64,000 bases of DNA from Aeromicrobium ginsengisoli (GCF_004134905.2 NZ_SDPQ02000003.1:930001-994000); one strand, 5' to 3'; shown: positions 17,502 to 26,789, counted from the first letter of the stretch. Notes: generated from the sequence alone by a model not told the origin. Translations and numbers: made by a program.

Positions 17502-18580
17502 TGCTGACCCCTGACCAGATCGCCCAGACGGCCGCCGGCATCGCTGCGATGCAGGAGCCGGACGGGGCGATCCCCTGGACGACCGGTGAGCACACCGACG
17601 CCTGGAACCACGTCGAAGGCGCCATGGCACTCGTCGTCGGCGGTCAGCTCGATGCTGCCGGGGCGGCGTACGACTGGTGTGCCCGCACGCAGCGCGCCGA
17701 CGGCTCCTGGCCGATGAAGATCGTCGGTGGCCGCGTCGAGGACGCCAGCAGCGAGTCCAACATGGCGGCCTACATCGCCGTCGGCGTCCTGCACCACTGG
17801 ACGATCCAGCAGGATCGGGCCTTCGTCGAGCGCATGTGGCCGGTCGTGCGCCGGGCGCTGGACCTGGTGGTCGACATGCAGCTCCCGTTCGGCGGCATCG
17901 CATGGTCGCGGGAGTGGGACGCCGAAGGCCCTGCCACGATCAACCGCGAGGCCCTGCTCGCGGGCAGCTCGAGCATCTATCAGTCGCTGCGTTGCGGCGT
18001 CGCTCTCGCGGAGCTGATGGGGGAGCCGCAGCCCGAGTGGGAGCTCGCGGGCGGCCGCCTCGGACATGCGCTCCGCGAGCATCGCGACAGGTTTCTCGAC
18101 AAGTCGACATTTTCGATGGACTGGTACTACCCGGTGCTGGGTGGCGCCGTGCGTGGCCCGGCTGCCGACGCCATGCTGGCCTCGGAGTGGGACACGTTCG
18201 TCGTCGACGGGCTCGGGATCCGTTGCGTCAGCACCAATCCCTGGGTCACCGGCGCCGAGACGTGCGAGCTGGCGATGGCGCTCAAGGCCGTCGGCGACGC
18301 CCGGGCCGAGCAGCTGTTCGCGGACATGCAGCACCTGCGCACCGACAACGGCGACTACTGGACCGGCTTCGTCTTCCCCGAGAACGTCAACTGGCCGGCC
18401 GAGCAGACGACCTACACCGCGGCCGCGATGATCCTCGCGTGGGACGTGCTGACCGGCACGACGCCGGGCGCCGGCGTGATGACCGGACACCACATCGGGG
18501 TCGACTTCGAGGGCATCGCGTTCGAGTGCGACTGCCCGTCATCCGACCGGTTCGCCGGCGTCTCCCCGGGTACGCGCTAG
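17501..18580 (+). CDS. Alpha/alpha-toroid protein of the prenyltransferase/squalene-cyclase-like fold
   Basis: This 359-residue protein consists of repeated helical hairpins with Q-x3-GSW-like motifs (QRADGSWPM near residue 65; NGDYWTGFVFPENVNWP near 282). They resemble QW repeats of terpene cyclases or six-hairpin glycosidase-like toroids. No DxDD or other cyclase catalytic motif is visible, so it is probably not a class II cyclase. It is coupled to the methyltransferase upstream. Its end overlaps the convergent methyltransferase gene by 42 bases. The function is unknown. Confidence 0.75.
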   Translation: MLTPDQIAQTAAGIAAMQEPDGAIPWTTGEHTDAWNHVEGAMALVVGGQLDAAGAAYDWCARTQRADGSWPMKIVGGRVEDASSESNMAAYIAVGVLHHWTIQQDRAFVERMWPVVRRALDLVVDMQLPFGGIAWSREWDAEGPATINREALLAGSSSIYQSLRCGVALAELMGEPQPEWELAGGRLGHALREHRDRFLDKSTFSMDWYYPVLGGAVRGPAADAMLASEWDTFVVDGLGIRCVSTNPWVTGAETCELAMALKAVGDARAEQLFADMQHLRTDNGDYWTGFVFPENVNWPAEQTTYTAAAMILAWDVLTGTTPGAGVMTGHHIGVDFEGIAFECDCPSSDRFAGVSPGTR

Positions 18581-19246
18581 CACCCGCATCGAGCCGACCG
18601 CCTCGCGCGGCTCGAACGACCCCGACGCGACGGCGCGCTGCCAGACATGGAACGGTGCCTGGCCGCCGTCCTCGGGCCGCTCGAAGACGTCGTGGATCAC
18701 CAGCGCGCCGTCCGGCATGAGCCAGTGGGCGAAGCCGGAGTAGTCGTTCTGGGCGTGCTCCTCGGCGTGGCCGCCGTCGATGAACAGCAGGCTGACGGGC
18801 GTACGCCACCAGGTCGCGACGCTGGTCGAGCGGCCGATGACCGCAGTGACCTGGTCCTCGAGACCTGCGCGCGCGATGGTCCGGCGGAACACCGGGAGGG
18901 TGTCCATGAGGCCGAACTCGTCATCGACGAGCGACGCGTCGTGGTGCTCCCACCCCGACTGGTTCTCCTCGGAGCCGCGGTGGTGGTCGATCGTGAGCAC
19001 GACGCCGCCGACCTCACGTGCCGCGGCACCGAGATAGATCGCCGACTTGCCGCAGTACGTACCGATCTCCAGCGCCGGGCCGTGAGGAAGTCGCTCACGG
19101 GCAACCCGGTGCAGGAACGCGCCCTCGTCCTCCGGCATGAAGCCCTTGGCGGCGACAGCGTGGGCGAGCAGGTCTGCGGGCATCTCGGGATTCACGAACG
19201 ACAGTCTGCCCGCTGGCGGGAGGGTGCGGTGGGACGCCCAGGACAT
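18539..19246 (-). CDS. Class I SAM-dependent methyltransferase (CmcI/cephalosporin hydroxylase-like type)
   Basis: This 235-residue protein has its start at the ATG one base after the stop of the alcohol dehydrogenase gene; the longer open frame upstream is its antisense shadow. Motif I is ALEIGTYCGKSAIYLG near residue 47, followed by LTIDHHRGSEENQ and LLFIDGGHAEEHAQND. These features match Methyltransf_24/CmcI-like enzymes that methylate small molecules. It lies at the end of an ALDH-ADH operon but faces the glycosyltransferase cluster, so its pathway is ambiguous. Confidence 0.8.
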   Translation of the reverse strand: MSWASHRTLPPAGRLSFVNPEMPADLLAHAVAAKGFMPEDEGAFLHRVARERLPHGPALEIGTYCGKSAIYLGAAAREVGGVVLTIDHHRGSEENQSGWEHHDASLVDDEFGLMDTLPVFRRTIARAGLEDQVTAVIGRSTSVATWWRTPVSLLFIDGGHAEEHAQNDYSGFAHWLMPDGALVIHDVFERPEDGGQAPFHVWQRAVASGSFEPREAVGSMRVLARTRGDAGEPVG

Positions 19247-19247
19247 G

Positions 19248-20339
19248 TCAGTCGAACACGAGCACGGGCTTGATGACATCGCCCGCGCGCATGTCCGCGA
19301 CAGCTTGGTTGATGTCGTCGAACGCGTAGTTCCTGACGATCCGGTCCAGCGGGAGGGAGCCCTCCCGATACATCCTGGCCAGCACGGGAATGAGGTCGTG
19401 CGGGACCGCATCTCCCTCGATCGAACCGGTGACCGAGCGGCCGCCGGACATCAGCGCCGATCCGGGCAGCACGAGGTCGGGCATCCCGAGGCCGACCAGG
19501 ACCAGATGGCCGGTCCTGGCCAGGGATCCGAATGCCTGGCCGATGGCGTCGGCGCGACCGGTCGTGTCGAGGGCATGCGTGGCGCCGCCGCCCGTGTGGT
19601 CCAGCACCTCGGCCACCAGATCGGCAGAAGGGGCACGCGTCAGCGTCGCGCCGAGTGACTCGGCGACGTCTCGACGCGCGGCCAGCGGGTCCACCGCGAC
19701 GACGGTGGTGGCTCCGGAGGCCACGGCCGCCATCAGCGCCGCCATGCCGACGCCACCCAACCCCGTGATCAGGACGCTTGACCCCGCACCCGGACGGAGG
19801 AGGTTGAGCATCGAGCCCGCTCCCGTCTGGATCGCGCAGCCCAGCGGCGCGATCGTGGCCAGGTCGAGGTCACGGGGAACGACGATCGCGTTGGCGGGTG
19901 ACGCGATCACGTGAGTGGCGAAGCTGGACTGTCCGAAGAATCCGCCCCGCACGGGTCGCCCCTCCTGCGTGTGCGCGGTGTCGTGGGTCGTCGTGAGACC
20001 GCCGGAGTTGAGCGCAGCAAAATGCGCGCAGTACGTCGGCTTGCTTCGCGTGCACAGGTCGCAGGCTCCGCACGAGGCGAAGGTCAGGATGACGTGGTCG
20101 CCGACGGACATCCCGGTGACACCAGCGCCGATCCGTTCGACGACTCCCGAGCCCTCGTGGCCGAGGATGACGGGCGTCGCGCCGTTGCCGGCCGACGACT
20201 TGATGGCGAGATCGGTGTGGCAGATCCCGACGGCAGCCAGCTTGACCAGCACCTCACCCGCGCGCGGCTCGCGGAGGTCGACCTCCTCGACCGTGAAGTC
20301 ACCGTCGGAGTCGCGCACCAGCGCCGCCCGGATCCTCAT
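19248..20339 (-). CDS. Zinc-dependent alcohol dehydrogenase
   Basis: This 363-residue medium-chain dehydrogenase has catalytic zinc ligands in GICHTD and GHEGSG, structural-zinc cysteines in FASCGACDLCTRSKPTYC and the NAD-binding GLGGVG near residue 195. It is closest in pattern to class III/aryl-alcohol dehydrogenases. The ATG overlaps the aldehyde dehydrogenase stop by four bases, so the pair should oxidise an alcohol through the aldehyde to a carboxylic acid. The substrate is not identified. Confidence 0.88.
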   Translation of the reverse strand: MRIRAALVRDSDGDFTVEEVDLREPRAGEVLVKLAAVGICHTDLAIKSSAGNGATPVILGHEGSGVVERIGAGVTGMSVGDHVILTFASCGACDLCTRSKPTYCAHFAALNSGGLTTTHDTAHTQEGRPVRGGFFGQSSFATHVIASPANAIVVPRDLDLATIAPLGCAIQTGAGSMLNLLRPGAGSSVLITGLGGVGMAALMAAVASGATTVVAVDPLAARRDVAESLGATLTRAPSADLVAEVLDHTGGGATHALDTTGRADAIGQAFGSLARTGHLVLVGLGMPDLVLPGSALMSGGRSVTGSIEGDAVPHDLIPVLARMYREGSLPLDRIVRNYAFDDINQAVADMRAGDVIKPVLVFD

Positions 20340-21823
20340 GCTTCGCGGGGCTCGAATCCCAGCGCGGCAAGTCGTGCCCCGACGTCTTGAGCAGCGGCGG
20401 CCAGGTCGGCTCGTGTCGCCGCGACGGCCTCCGGTGTCGAGGCGACGATGCGGCTGGTCGCAGTCGGCGCGGACAGCGACGAGGTGATGACCCGCTGATG
20501 GCTGAACGTGTCGAAGCCTGCCTTGCCGTGATAAGCGCCCATCCCGCTCATGCCGACTCCGCCGAAGGGCAGGTCACGCGAAGCGGAGTAGTGCAGCGGC
20601 GAGGCCGAGTTGCGGGTGATGCCGCCGCTGTTGGTGTAGGTCCGGAACGCCCTGAAGTCGTCGGTCTCGCCGCCGAGCCAATAGGCCGCCAAGGGCGCGG
20701 GTCGCCGGGCGACATGGTTGAGGACCTGGCTGATGTCGTCGTAGGGGAGCACGGTGAGGACGGGGCCGAAGACCTCTTCGGAGGCGATGAGCATGTCGTC
20801 CGTGACGCCGGTCAGGAGGTGCGGCGCGATACGCCGGCTCGTGCGATCCGGCAAGTGCACGGCCTCGGCATCGGTCACGCCGACCACGGCTCTCGCGCCC
20901 TTGTCGACCGCATCGTCGATCAGGCCGATGATGCGATCGAAGTTCGCGTCGTTGATGATCGTCGTCACGGCTTCGTGATGGAGATAGTCGGGCAGCGCGT
21001 CGAGCCAGAACTGCCGGGCCAGCTGCACGAAGGCCTCGAGCTTGGCCGACGGCACGAAGACGTAGTCCGGGCAGAGGCAGATCTGCCCGCCATTGCTGAG
21101 TCGCGCCGCGGCCACCGCGTGCGCAGCTTCCGTGAGGTCGGCGTCGTGTGCGACGACCACCGGATTCTTGCCGCCGAGCTCGAGGGTCACCGGCGTGAGG
21201 TTCGCCGCCGCCGCGGCCTGGACGAGCCGGCCGACCGCGGGTGAACCCGTGAACAGCAGGTGGTCGAATGGCAGGCTCGCGAAGGCGGCGGCGACGTCGG
21301 GCCCACCCTCGACCACGGCCACTTCGTCAGGCGAGAAGTATCTGGCGATCGCGCGCGTGAACACGGCGCCGGAGCGCGGCGCGTAGTCGGAGTACTTGAT
21401 CATGACCCGGTTGCCGGCCGCCAGGGCTTCAGCAGTCGGCTGCACGACCAGCGACAGCGGGAAGTTCCACGGTCCGATCACGCCGACCGTGCCGAGCGGC
21501 TGGCTGTCGACGACCGTCGGCAGCTGGGCGTCGGCGACGACGGGTTGCATCCACTGCTCGAGGTGATCGCGAGCATGGGTGATCGGGCCGACGACGCCCG
21601 CAATGTTGGTCAGGTTGAACAGCTCGGGTCGGTGCCCGTAGTCCTCGTCGTGGGCAGCCGCGAGCTCTTTGGAGACGCTCAGCACGGCGGCGAGCAGCCG
21701 GTCGAGCCGATGCCGTCTCACCTCTGCGGCGGGTGCGCCTTCGCTGCGGAACGCCGCCCTCTGGGACTCGAGGACCGCCTGGAGCTCGTCGATCGTGGCG
21801 GAGGCGGCCGGGGCGGCGGTCAT
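20336..21823 (-). CDS. Aldehyde dehydrogenase, coniferyl-aldehyde dehydrogenase-like
   Basis: This 495-residue ALDH starts at the ATG behind AAGGAG; the extra 56 codons of open frame upstream are not family-like. Motifs are GPWNFPLSL (cofactor), LLFTGSPAVGR, ELGGKNPVVV with the general-base Glu, and GGQICLCPDYVF with the catalytic Cys after GQI. The CPDYVF ending is typical of the coniferyl/short-chain aryl aldehyde branch. It is divergent from the thiolase operon across a 100-base AT-richer region. Confidence 0.87.
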   Translation of the reverse strand: MTAAPAASATIDELQAVLESQRAAFRSEGAPAAEVRRHRLDRLLAAVLSVSKELAAAHDEDYGHRPELFNLTNIAGVVGPITHARDHLEQWMQPVVADAQLPTVVDSQPLGTVGVIGPWNFPLSLVVQPTAEALAAGNRVMIKYSDYAPRSGAVFTRAIARYFSPDEVAVVEGGPDVAAAFASLPFDHLLFTGSPAVGRLVQAAAAANLTPVTLELGGKNPVVVAHDADLTEAAHAVAAARLSNGGQICLCPDYVFVPSAKLEAFVQLARQFWLDALPDYLHHEAVTTIINDANFDRIIGLIDDAVDKGARAVVGVTDAEAVHLPDRTSRRIAPHLLTGVTDDMLIASEEVFGPVLTVLPYDDISQVLNHVARRPAPLAAYWLGGETDDFRAFRTYTNSGGITRNSASPLHYSASRDLPFGGVGMSGMGAYHGKAGFDTFSHQRVITSSLSAPTATSRIVASTPEAVAATRADLAAAAQDVGARLAALGFEPREA

Positions 21824-21923
21824 CGCAAGGGCTCCTTCGGAGGTCAGGAAAGCAGGCGGAGGGTCATTGAAACAAACTGAACTCACTTTACTTAACCATT
21901 GATTCTCGGTACCGTCCAGCGTT
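21824..21923. promoter_or_regulatory. Divergent promoter region
   Basis: These 100 bases between the ALDH (minus) and thiolase-like (plus) genes contain the most AT-rich stretch nearby (21866-21900). TTGAAA (21867-21872) followed 16 bases later by TACTTA is a possible plus-strand promoter. No convincing operator palindrome was found. Confidence 0.4.
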
Positions 21924-23099
21924 GTGACGGGACATCGCACATGGTCGACGAACACCGCGATCGTAGGTCTGGGCATGACGCCGATGGGCAAGATCTATGG
22001 GCGTACGACCGCAGACTTCGCGGCCGAGGCGATCGCGCTTGCCCTGGAGGACGCCGGGCTGGAGAAGTCCGACATCGACGGGCTGCTGCTCAACGGCAAC
22101 GGCAACCTCGACATGGACCCGCGCCTGCAGTGGGCGCTGGGATTCGAGGACCTGTCGCTCATGAGCTCGATGCGCGCGTACGGCTCGAGCGTCGGCACGA
22201 TGGTGCAGTACGCGAGCCTCGCTCTCGAGGCGGGCCTGGCCAACTATGTCGTGCTCGTCTATGGCGACACCCCTCTGAAGCCGGCCGTCGGCGCCGGCGC
22301 AGCGTATGCCGCGCGCGGGGTGTGGGACGGCATGAACGTCCTCAAGGCGGCGTACGGCGAGTTCGGTGGCAATGTCCCGTACGCCCTGGCCGCCCGACGG
22401 CACATGGACCTCTTCGGGACGACGAGCGAGCAGCTCGGCGCCATCGCCGTCGCGCAGCGGGAGTGGGCGCTGATGAACCCCCTGGCACAGATGAACAAGC
22501 CGATGACCTTGGCGGACCATCAGGCGTCTCGCCTGGTCGCCGAGCCGTTCCACCTGTTCGACTGCTGCCTCGTGTCCAACGGTGCGGTCGCGGTGATCAT
22601 GACCACGGCCGAACGCGCCAAGGACCTGCGTCAGCCGCCGGTCCACCTCAAGGCCGCCACCCAGGCTGCGCCGGGCGACAACCAGAGGGCCGGCCGTGAA
22701 CCGGGCATCGTCACCGGCGCCAAGCAGGCCGGTGAGCAGGCCTTCGCCCTCGCTGGGATCACCCGCGACGACGTCGACATCCTCCAGCTGTACGACTGCT
22801 ACACGTACACGGTCCTGGTCACGCTCGAGGACTACGGCTTCTGCGCCAAGGGTGAGGGCGGCGCCTTCGTCGAGGACGGCAAGCTCGGGCCGGGCGGGTC
22901 GCTGCCGACGAACACCGGCGGCGGCCAGCTGTCCGGCTACTACATGTGGGGCTTCACGCCGCTCTCGGAGACCGTCATGCAGGTCAGGGGTCAGGCCGGG
23001 GAGCGCCAGGTCGCCAAGAACGACATCGTGCTGTCCAGCGGGAACGGCGGCGTGCTCAACTTCCACTCGACGACGATCTGGAGCAAGCATGCCGACTGA
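21924..23099 (+). CDS. Thiolase-like protein (SCP2-thiolase/Ltp2 aldolase type)
   Basis: This 391-residue thiolase-superfamily protein starts on GTG. The N-terminal thiolase fold is clear (TAIVGLGMTPMGK, GLLLNGNGN). However, the position of the nucleophilic Cys reads RAYGSSVGTMVQYA with no Cys. The C-terminal part has LYDCYTYTVLVTLEDYGFC and NTGGGQLSGYYMWG, as in lipid-transfer/Ltp2 proteins. Ltp2 relatives are retro-aldolases that work with a DUF35 partner, and a DUF35 gene follows directly. An aldol cleavage role is therefore as likely as thiolysis. Confidence 0.8.
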   Translation: MTGHRTWSTNTAIVGLGMTPMGKIYGRTTADFAAEAIALALEDAGLEKSDIDGLLLNGNGNLDMDPRLQWALGFEDLSLMSSMRAYGSSVGTMVQYASLALEAGLANYVVLVYGDTPLKPAVGAGAAYAARGVWDGMNVLKAAYGEFGGNVPYALAARRHMDLFGTTSEQLGAIAVAQREWALMNPLAQMNKPMTLADHQASRLVAEPFHLFDCCLVSNGAVAVIMTTAERAKDLRQPPVHLKAATQAAPGDNQRAGREPGIVTGAKQAGEQAFALAGITRDDVDILQLYDCYTYTVLVTLEDYGFCAKGEGGAFVEDGKLGPGGSLPTNTGGGQLSGYYMWGFTPLSETVMQVRGQAGERQVAKNDIVLSSGNGGVLNFHSTTIWSKHAD

Positions 23100-23493
23100 G
23101 TCGAGCGGCCTCGACCTGGCGTACGACGCGTCCAGTGCGCCGTTCTTCGAAGGGGCGGCCCAAGGTCGTCTCGTGCTGCAGCGCTGCGGAGCGTGCGAGA
23201 CGTGGATGTGGCCGGTCAAGTATCGCTGCGTGCACTGCTTCGCCGCTGACGTCGAGTGGCGACCGGCCAGTGGGCGGGCCACGCTCTACAGCCTCTCGGT
23301 CGTCCATCAGCAGTACCCGGGCTTCCCTCATCCGTACGTGATCGCGACCGTCGAGACCGACGAGGGGGTCAGGTTCAACACGACCCTCGTGGGTGATGAC
23401 GTCGAGAACATGGCCATCGGATCGGCCCTGATGGCGGAGTTCGATGCGGACGAACAACCCTTCACGCTGCCCAGATTCCGGAGGATCCCATGA
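23089..23493 (+). CDS. DUF35/OB-fold acyl-CoA-associated protein with zinc ribbon
   Basis: This 134-residue protein has a rubredoxin-like zinc ribbon CGACETWMWPVKYRCVHC near residue 27 and a C-terminal OB fold (TLYSLSVVHQQYP onwards). This is the ChsH2-C/DUF35 architecture that partners with thiolase-like aldolases and binds the acyl-CoA. It overlaps the thiolase-like gene by 11 bases and the hydratase by four, which supports a physical complex. Confidence 0.85.
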   Translation: MPTESSGLDLAYDASSAPFFEGAAQGRLVLQRCGACETWMWPVKYRCVHCFAADVEWRPASGRATLYSLSVVHQQYPGFPHPYVIATVETDEGVRFNTTLVGDDVENMAIGSALMAEFDADEQPFTLPRFRRIP

Positions 23494-24278
23494 CGTTCGA
23501 GTCCATCACGTACGAGAAGCGCGACCGGGTCGCGGTCGTGACCCTCAACCGCCCCGAGGCCATGAACGCCCTGCACCTCGAGGCGCATCTCGAGCTGAAG
23601 GAGGCGTGGGAGGACTTTCGCGACGACCCCGACCTGTGGGTGGCGATCCTCACGGGCGCCGGCGATCGCGCGTTCTGCGCCGGCAACGACTTGAAGGTCA
23701 CCGCGGATCGCACGGCAACCGGCGGTGACGTGCAGGGCGAGGCGCGACCCCCGTTCGGCCGGATCACGCGCGACTTCGACTGCCCCAAGCCCATCATCGC
23801 GGCGGTGAACGGCGTCGCTGCCGGCGGCGGCCTCGAGCTCATCCTCGCGTGCGACATCGTCATCGCGGCGGACCACGCACGCATGGGTTTGCCGGAGCCG
23901 AAGGTCGGTCTCTTCGCAGGTGCGGGCGGTGCTCACCGGCTCGCCCGGCAGATCCCCCTGAAGCTGGCGATGGGCATGCTCCTGACGGGTGACCTGATCG
24001 GCATGGACGAGGCGTACCGGATCGGGCTCGTCAACGAGGTGGTCGGGAGCGGCGACCTGATGGCCACCGCTGAGGCATGGGCCGACAAGATCGTCCGGTG
24101 CTCACCGCTCTCGGTGCAGCTGACGAAGGAGGCGGTGTTCGACGCCCAGTTCGTCAGCATCGACGAGGCCTTCCGCAAGGACAACGATCGGCGCGACCGG
24201 CTCCTGTCGTCGCACGACTTCGTCGAGGGCCCGCGCGCGTTCGTCGAGAAGAGGGCGCCGCAGTGGACGGGACGTTGA
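23490..24278 (+). CDS. Enoyl-CoA hydratase/isomerase family protein
   Basis: This 262-residue crotonase has oxyanion-hole segments RAFCAGNDLK near residue 62 and NGVAAGGGLELILACD near residue 108, and the acidic residue in GLPEPKVGLF near residue 136. It should hydrate an enoyl-CoA, giving the beta-hydroxyacyl-CoA that the adjacent aldolase-like pair could cleave. The ATG overlaps the DUF35 stop. Confidence 0.88.
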   Translation: MTFESITYEKRDRVAVVTLNRPEAMNALHLEAHLELKEAWEDFRDDPDLWVAILTGAGDRAFCAGNDLKVTADRTATGGDVQGEARPPFGRITRDFDCPKPIIAAVNGVAAGGGLELILACDIVIAADHARMGLPEPKVGLFAGAGGAHRLARQIPLKLAMGMLLTGDLIGMDEAYRIGLVNEVVGSGDLMATAEAWADKIVRCSPLSVQLTKEAVFDAQFVSIDEAFRKDNDRRDRLLSSHDFVEGPRAFVEKRAPQWTGR

Positions 24279-26377
24279 GCACCGCCGACGGTCCGGAGCG
24301 CTCCCTTCTGGCGCCCCGCAACGTCGTGATCGTGGGAGCGTCGGAGCGCTCGGCCTGGTCCGCAGGGTCCTTTGCCAACTTCGAGCGCCTGGGGTTCGAG
24401 GGCAAGGTCCACCTCGTCAACCGGAACGGCGGCGTCGTCCACGGACAGGCGGCTCATCAATCGTGCGCCGACATTGGCGAGCCGGTCGACCTGGCCCTGC
24501 TGCTCGTCGGTGCGGAGGCGGTGCCTGATGCGCTGCGTGACATCGCGGCAGCAGGCATCCGGTCCGCCGTGGTGCTCGCCGCGGGCCTCGGCGAGAGCGG
24601 GGAGACCGGACAGGCGCGACAGGAGGAGATCGTCCAGCTGGCGCGTGAGCTTGGTGTGACGTGTGTGGGACCGAACTGCCTGGGCTTCCTCAATCTCGTC
24701 GACAAGGTTCCGGCCTGGTCCGGTCGGATGGCGGAGCTCACCGTCGGCGGCATGGCTGTCGTGTCCCAGAGCGGCGCGACGGCGCACACGATCGCGGCGT
24801 TCGCGAGCCAACAGGACATCGGCGTCAGTCACGTGGTGTCCACCGGCAATGAGTCGATGGTGGACACCACGGCGATGGCCGCGATCCTGGTCGAGGACGA
24901 GCGGGTTCGGTCCATCGCGATGTTCATGGAGTCCATTCGCGATGCCGCAGCCTTCCGGGCGCTGGCGCATCGCGCGGCCGAGCTCGAGAAGCCGATCGTG
25001 GTGCTGAAGATCGGCTCGAGCGCGCTCGCCGCCGAGATCGCCCAGAGCCACACCGGAGCGATGGTCGGCGACGACAACCTCGCGGACGCCGCGTTCCGCC
25101 AGCTCGGCGTCATCCGCGTCAGCTCCCTGGAGCAGCTCGTGATCACGGCCGGCTTGCTGTCGCGCACTGGTCGGCTGAACGCCGGAGGCCTCGGCGTCGT
25201 GTCGATGTCCGGCGGTGCCTGCGACCTGGTCGCCGATCGTGCTGAGGCCTGTGGTGTCAGCCTTCCGGTCCTGGCCGAGGCCACGACGGACCGGCTGGCC
25301 GGGTTCCTGGCGGCATTCGGCACCTCGCGCAACCCCCCGGACGTCACGGGTGCGGCATCCGCGAGGCCGGAGCTGTTCCGGGATGCCGTGACGGCTCTGG
25401 CCGACGATCCGGCCATCGGCGTCGTGGCGGCGATCCACGTCCATCCAACCGAGGAACGCGGTGCGGTGATGAAGGAACGTCTGCGCATTCATGCGCCCGC
25501 CTTCACGCATCCCGATGTCCCGGTGATCCTGCTGGACCAGACGATCGCCACGATGGATCCGGCGACGGTGCGCCATCTGGACGAGCTCGGCATACCGCTC
25601 GCCATGACCGGTCTGGATCACGTGGTCGACGCAGTGGGTCATGCCATGCGCTGGTCCGCGTGGCTCGGTGAGGCTCGACTGCCGCCGGATCGCGTCGTGA
25701 CTGCGCTCGATCTGGCCGGCGCCGACCGGATCTGGAACGAGGCCGAGTCGCTCGCCCTTCTCGCCGAGCACGGTGTTCCGGTGGTGCCGCATGCTCACGT
25801 CAGCACCGCGGACGAGGCAGCCGATGCCGCCTCGCGCCTGGGGTTCCCGGTCGCCGTGAAGGTGGTCTCGCGCGACATCGTGCACAAGAGCGATGTCGGT
25901 GGGGTCGTTCTCGGGCGGGAGTCCGCCGCCGACGTGCGGCGCGCGTTCACCGACGTGCAGGCGGCGGTCGACTGTGTCCAGGGTGCGACGTCTGAGGGTG
26001 CCTTGATCTCGCCGATGCGCGCCGGCGGCGTGGAGCTGATCGTCGGAGTCGTCCGTGATGACCTGTGGGGACTGGCACTGGCCGTCGGCTTCGGTGGCGT
26101 GTTGGTCCATGTCATCGAGGACAGCGTGGTGCGCGTGCTTCCGGTGACTCAAGCCGACGTGCACGACATGTTAGCCGAGCTCCGGGGCAGCGTTCTGCTG
26201 GACGGCGTCCGGGGATCGAAGCCCGTCGATCGTGACGCACTGGTCGAGGCGATCCTCCAGCTGGCCCAGCTCGCAGAACGGCTCGGCGACTCGCTCGAAT
26301 CCATCGAGGTCAACCCGTTGCGGGCCAGTGGTTCGACGATCGAAGCGCTCGACGCCTCGATCATCTGGTCGTCCTGA
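24263..26377 (+). CDS. ADP-forming acyl-CoA synthetase (acetate-CoA ligase family)
   Basis: This 704-residue fused ADP-forming acyl-CoA synthetase starts at GTG 24263, which overlaps the hydratase by 16 bases; TTG 24275 is an alternative. Domain order is CoA-binding (NVVIVGASERSAWSAGS), succinyl-CoA-ligase-like with the phospho-His in QSHTGAMVGDD near residue 262, and C-terminal ATP-grasp (LGFPVAVKVVSRDIVHKSD). It makes an acyl-CoA thioester from the acid that the ALDH/ADH pair would produce, or conserves energy from a CoA ester. Confidence 0.85.
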   Translation: MDGTLSTADGPERSLLAPRNVVIVGASERSAWSAGSFANFERLGFEGKVHLVNRNGGVVHGQAAHQSCADIGEPVDLALLLVGAEAVPDALRDIAAAGIRSAVVLAAGLGESGETGQARQEEIVQLARELGVTCVGPNCLGFLNLVDKVPAWSGRMAELTVGGMAVVSQSGATAHTIAAFASQQDIGVSHVVSTGNESMVDTTAMAAILVEDERVRSIAMFMESIRDAAAFRALAHRAAELEKPIVVLKIGSSALAAEIAQSHTGAMVGDDNLADAAFRQLGVIRVSSLEQLVITAGLLSRTGRLNAGGLGVVSMSGGACDLVADRAEACGVSLPVLAEATTDRLAGFLAAFGTSRNPPDVTGAASARPELFRDAVTALADDPAIGVVAAIHVHPTEERGAVMKERLRIHAPAFTHPDVPVILLDQTIATMDPATVRHLDELGIPLAMTGLDHVVDAVGHAMRWSAWLGEARLPPDRVVTALDLAGADRIWNEAESLALLAEHGVPVVPHAHVSTADEAADAASRLGFPVAVKVVSRDIVHKSDVGGVVLGRESAADVRRAFTDVQAAVDCVQGATSEGALISPMRAGGVELIVGVVRDDLWGLALAVGFGGVLVHVIEDSVVRVLPVTQADVHDMLAELRGSVLLDGVRGSKPVDRDALVEAILQLAQLAERLGDSLESIEVNPLRASGSTIEALDASIIWSS

Positions 26378-26394
26378 GTGCTACGACGCGCGCA

Positions 26395-26649
26395 TCACTT
26401 GCGGGTGTGCCGGCCGCGGCGCAGGAAGCGCGACTTCCGCGGCCGGGGGCTTTGCGTCGTCGATCCTGGGACGCCTGGCGGGAGCTCGTGGTCCTCGAGC
26501 TGGCGCCAGTCGCCGCCGAACAGCACCTCGGCGGCCAGCAGCGGATCGGGGATCCAGCGCCCGGAGTCGGTCTCGAAGTAGGCTGCGGCGCCGCCACTCA
26601 GCCGGACGACCTCGTCTCCGGCGGGTGTGCTCAGGACGTAGTAGCGCAT
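26395..26649 (-). CDS. Small hypothetical protein
   Basis: This 84-residue protein has a credible folded start: MRYYVLSTPAGDEVVRL, then GAAAYFETDSGRWIPDP and VLFGGDWRQLEDHELPPG. The tail is basic (RPRKSRFLRRGRHTRK). No family was recognised. The alternative frames here are shadow-like. There is no strong ribosome site before the ATG. Confidence 0.55.
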   Translation of the reverse strand: MRYYVLSTPAGDEVVRLSGGAAAYFETDSGRWIPDPLLAAEVLFGGDWRQLEDHELPPGVPGSTTQSPRPRKSRFLRRGRHTRK

Positions 26650-26789
26650 GCTGCTGCCCCAAAATGTGTGGTCACGATCGCAAGCATGACTGACTCCCTC
26701 AACCCGTTGAGTCGATTCTGGCGCATACCGGGCCGATATGGAGTCAGTCTGTCCAAGACTTGACGAGAATCACATCTGAGGCCTGATCG

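Noticed and set aside
23933..26164. 743-codon open frame on the minus strand
   Set aside because: It lies opposite the hydratase and acyl-CoA synthetase. It is His/Arg/Asp-rich and lacks recognisable domains.
26740..26770. KstR2-like site CCAAGACTTGA
   Set aside because: The arms CAAG and CTTG are separated by one base only, which does not fit the KstR2 spacing I recall, and no lower-pathway gene is adjacent.
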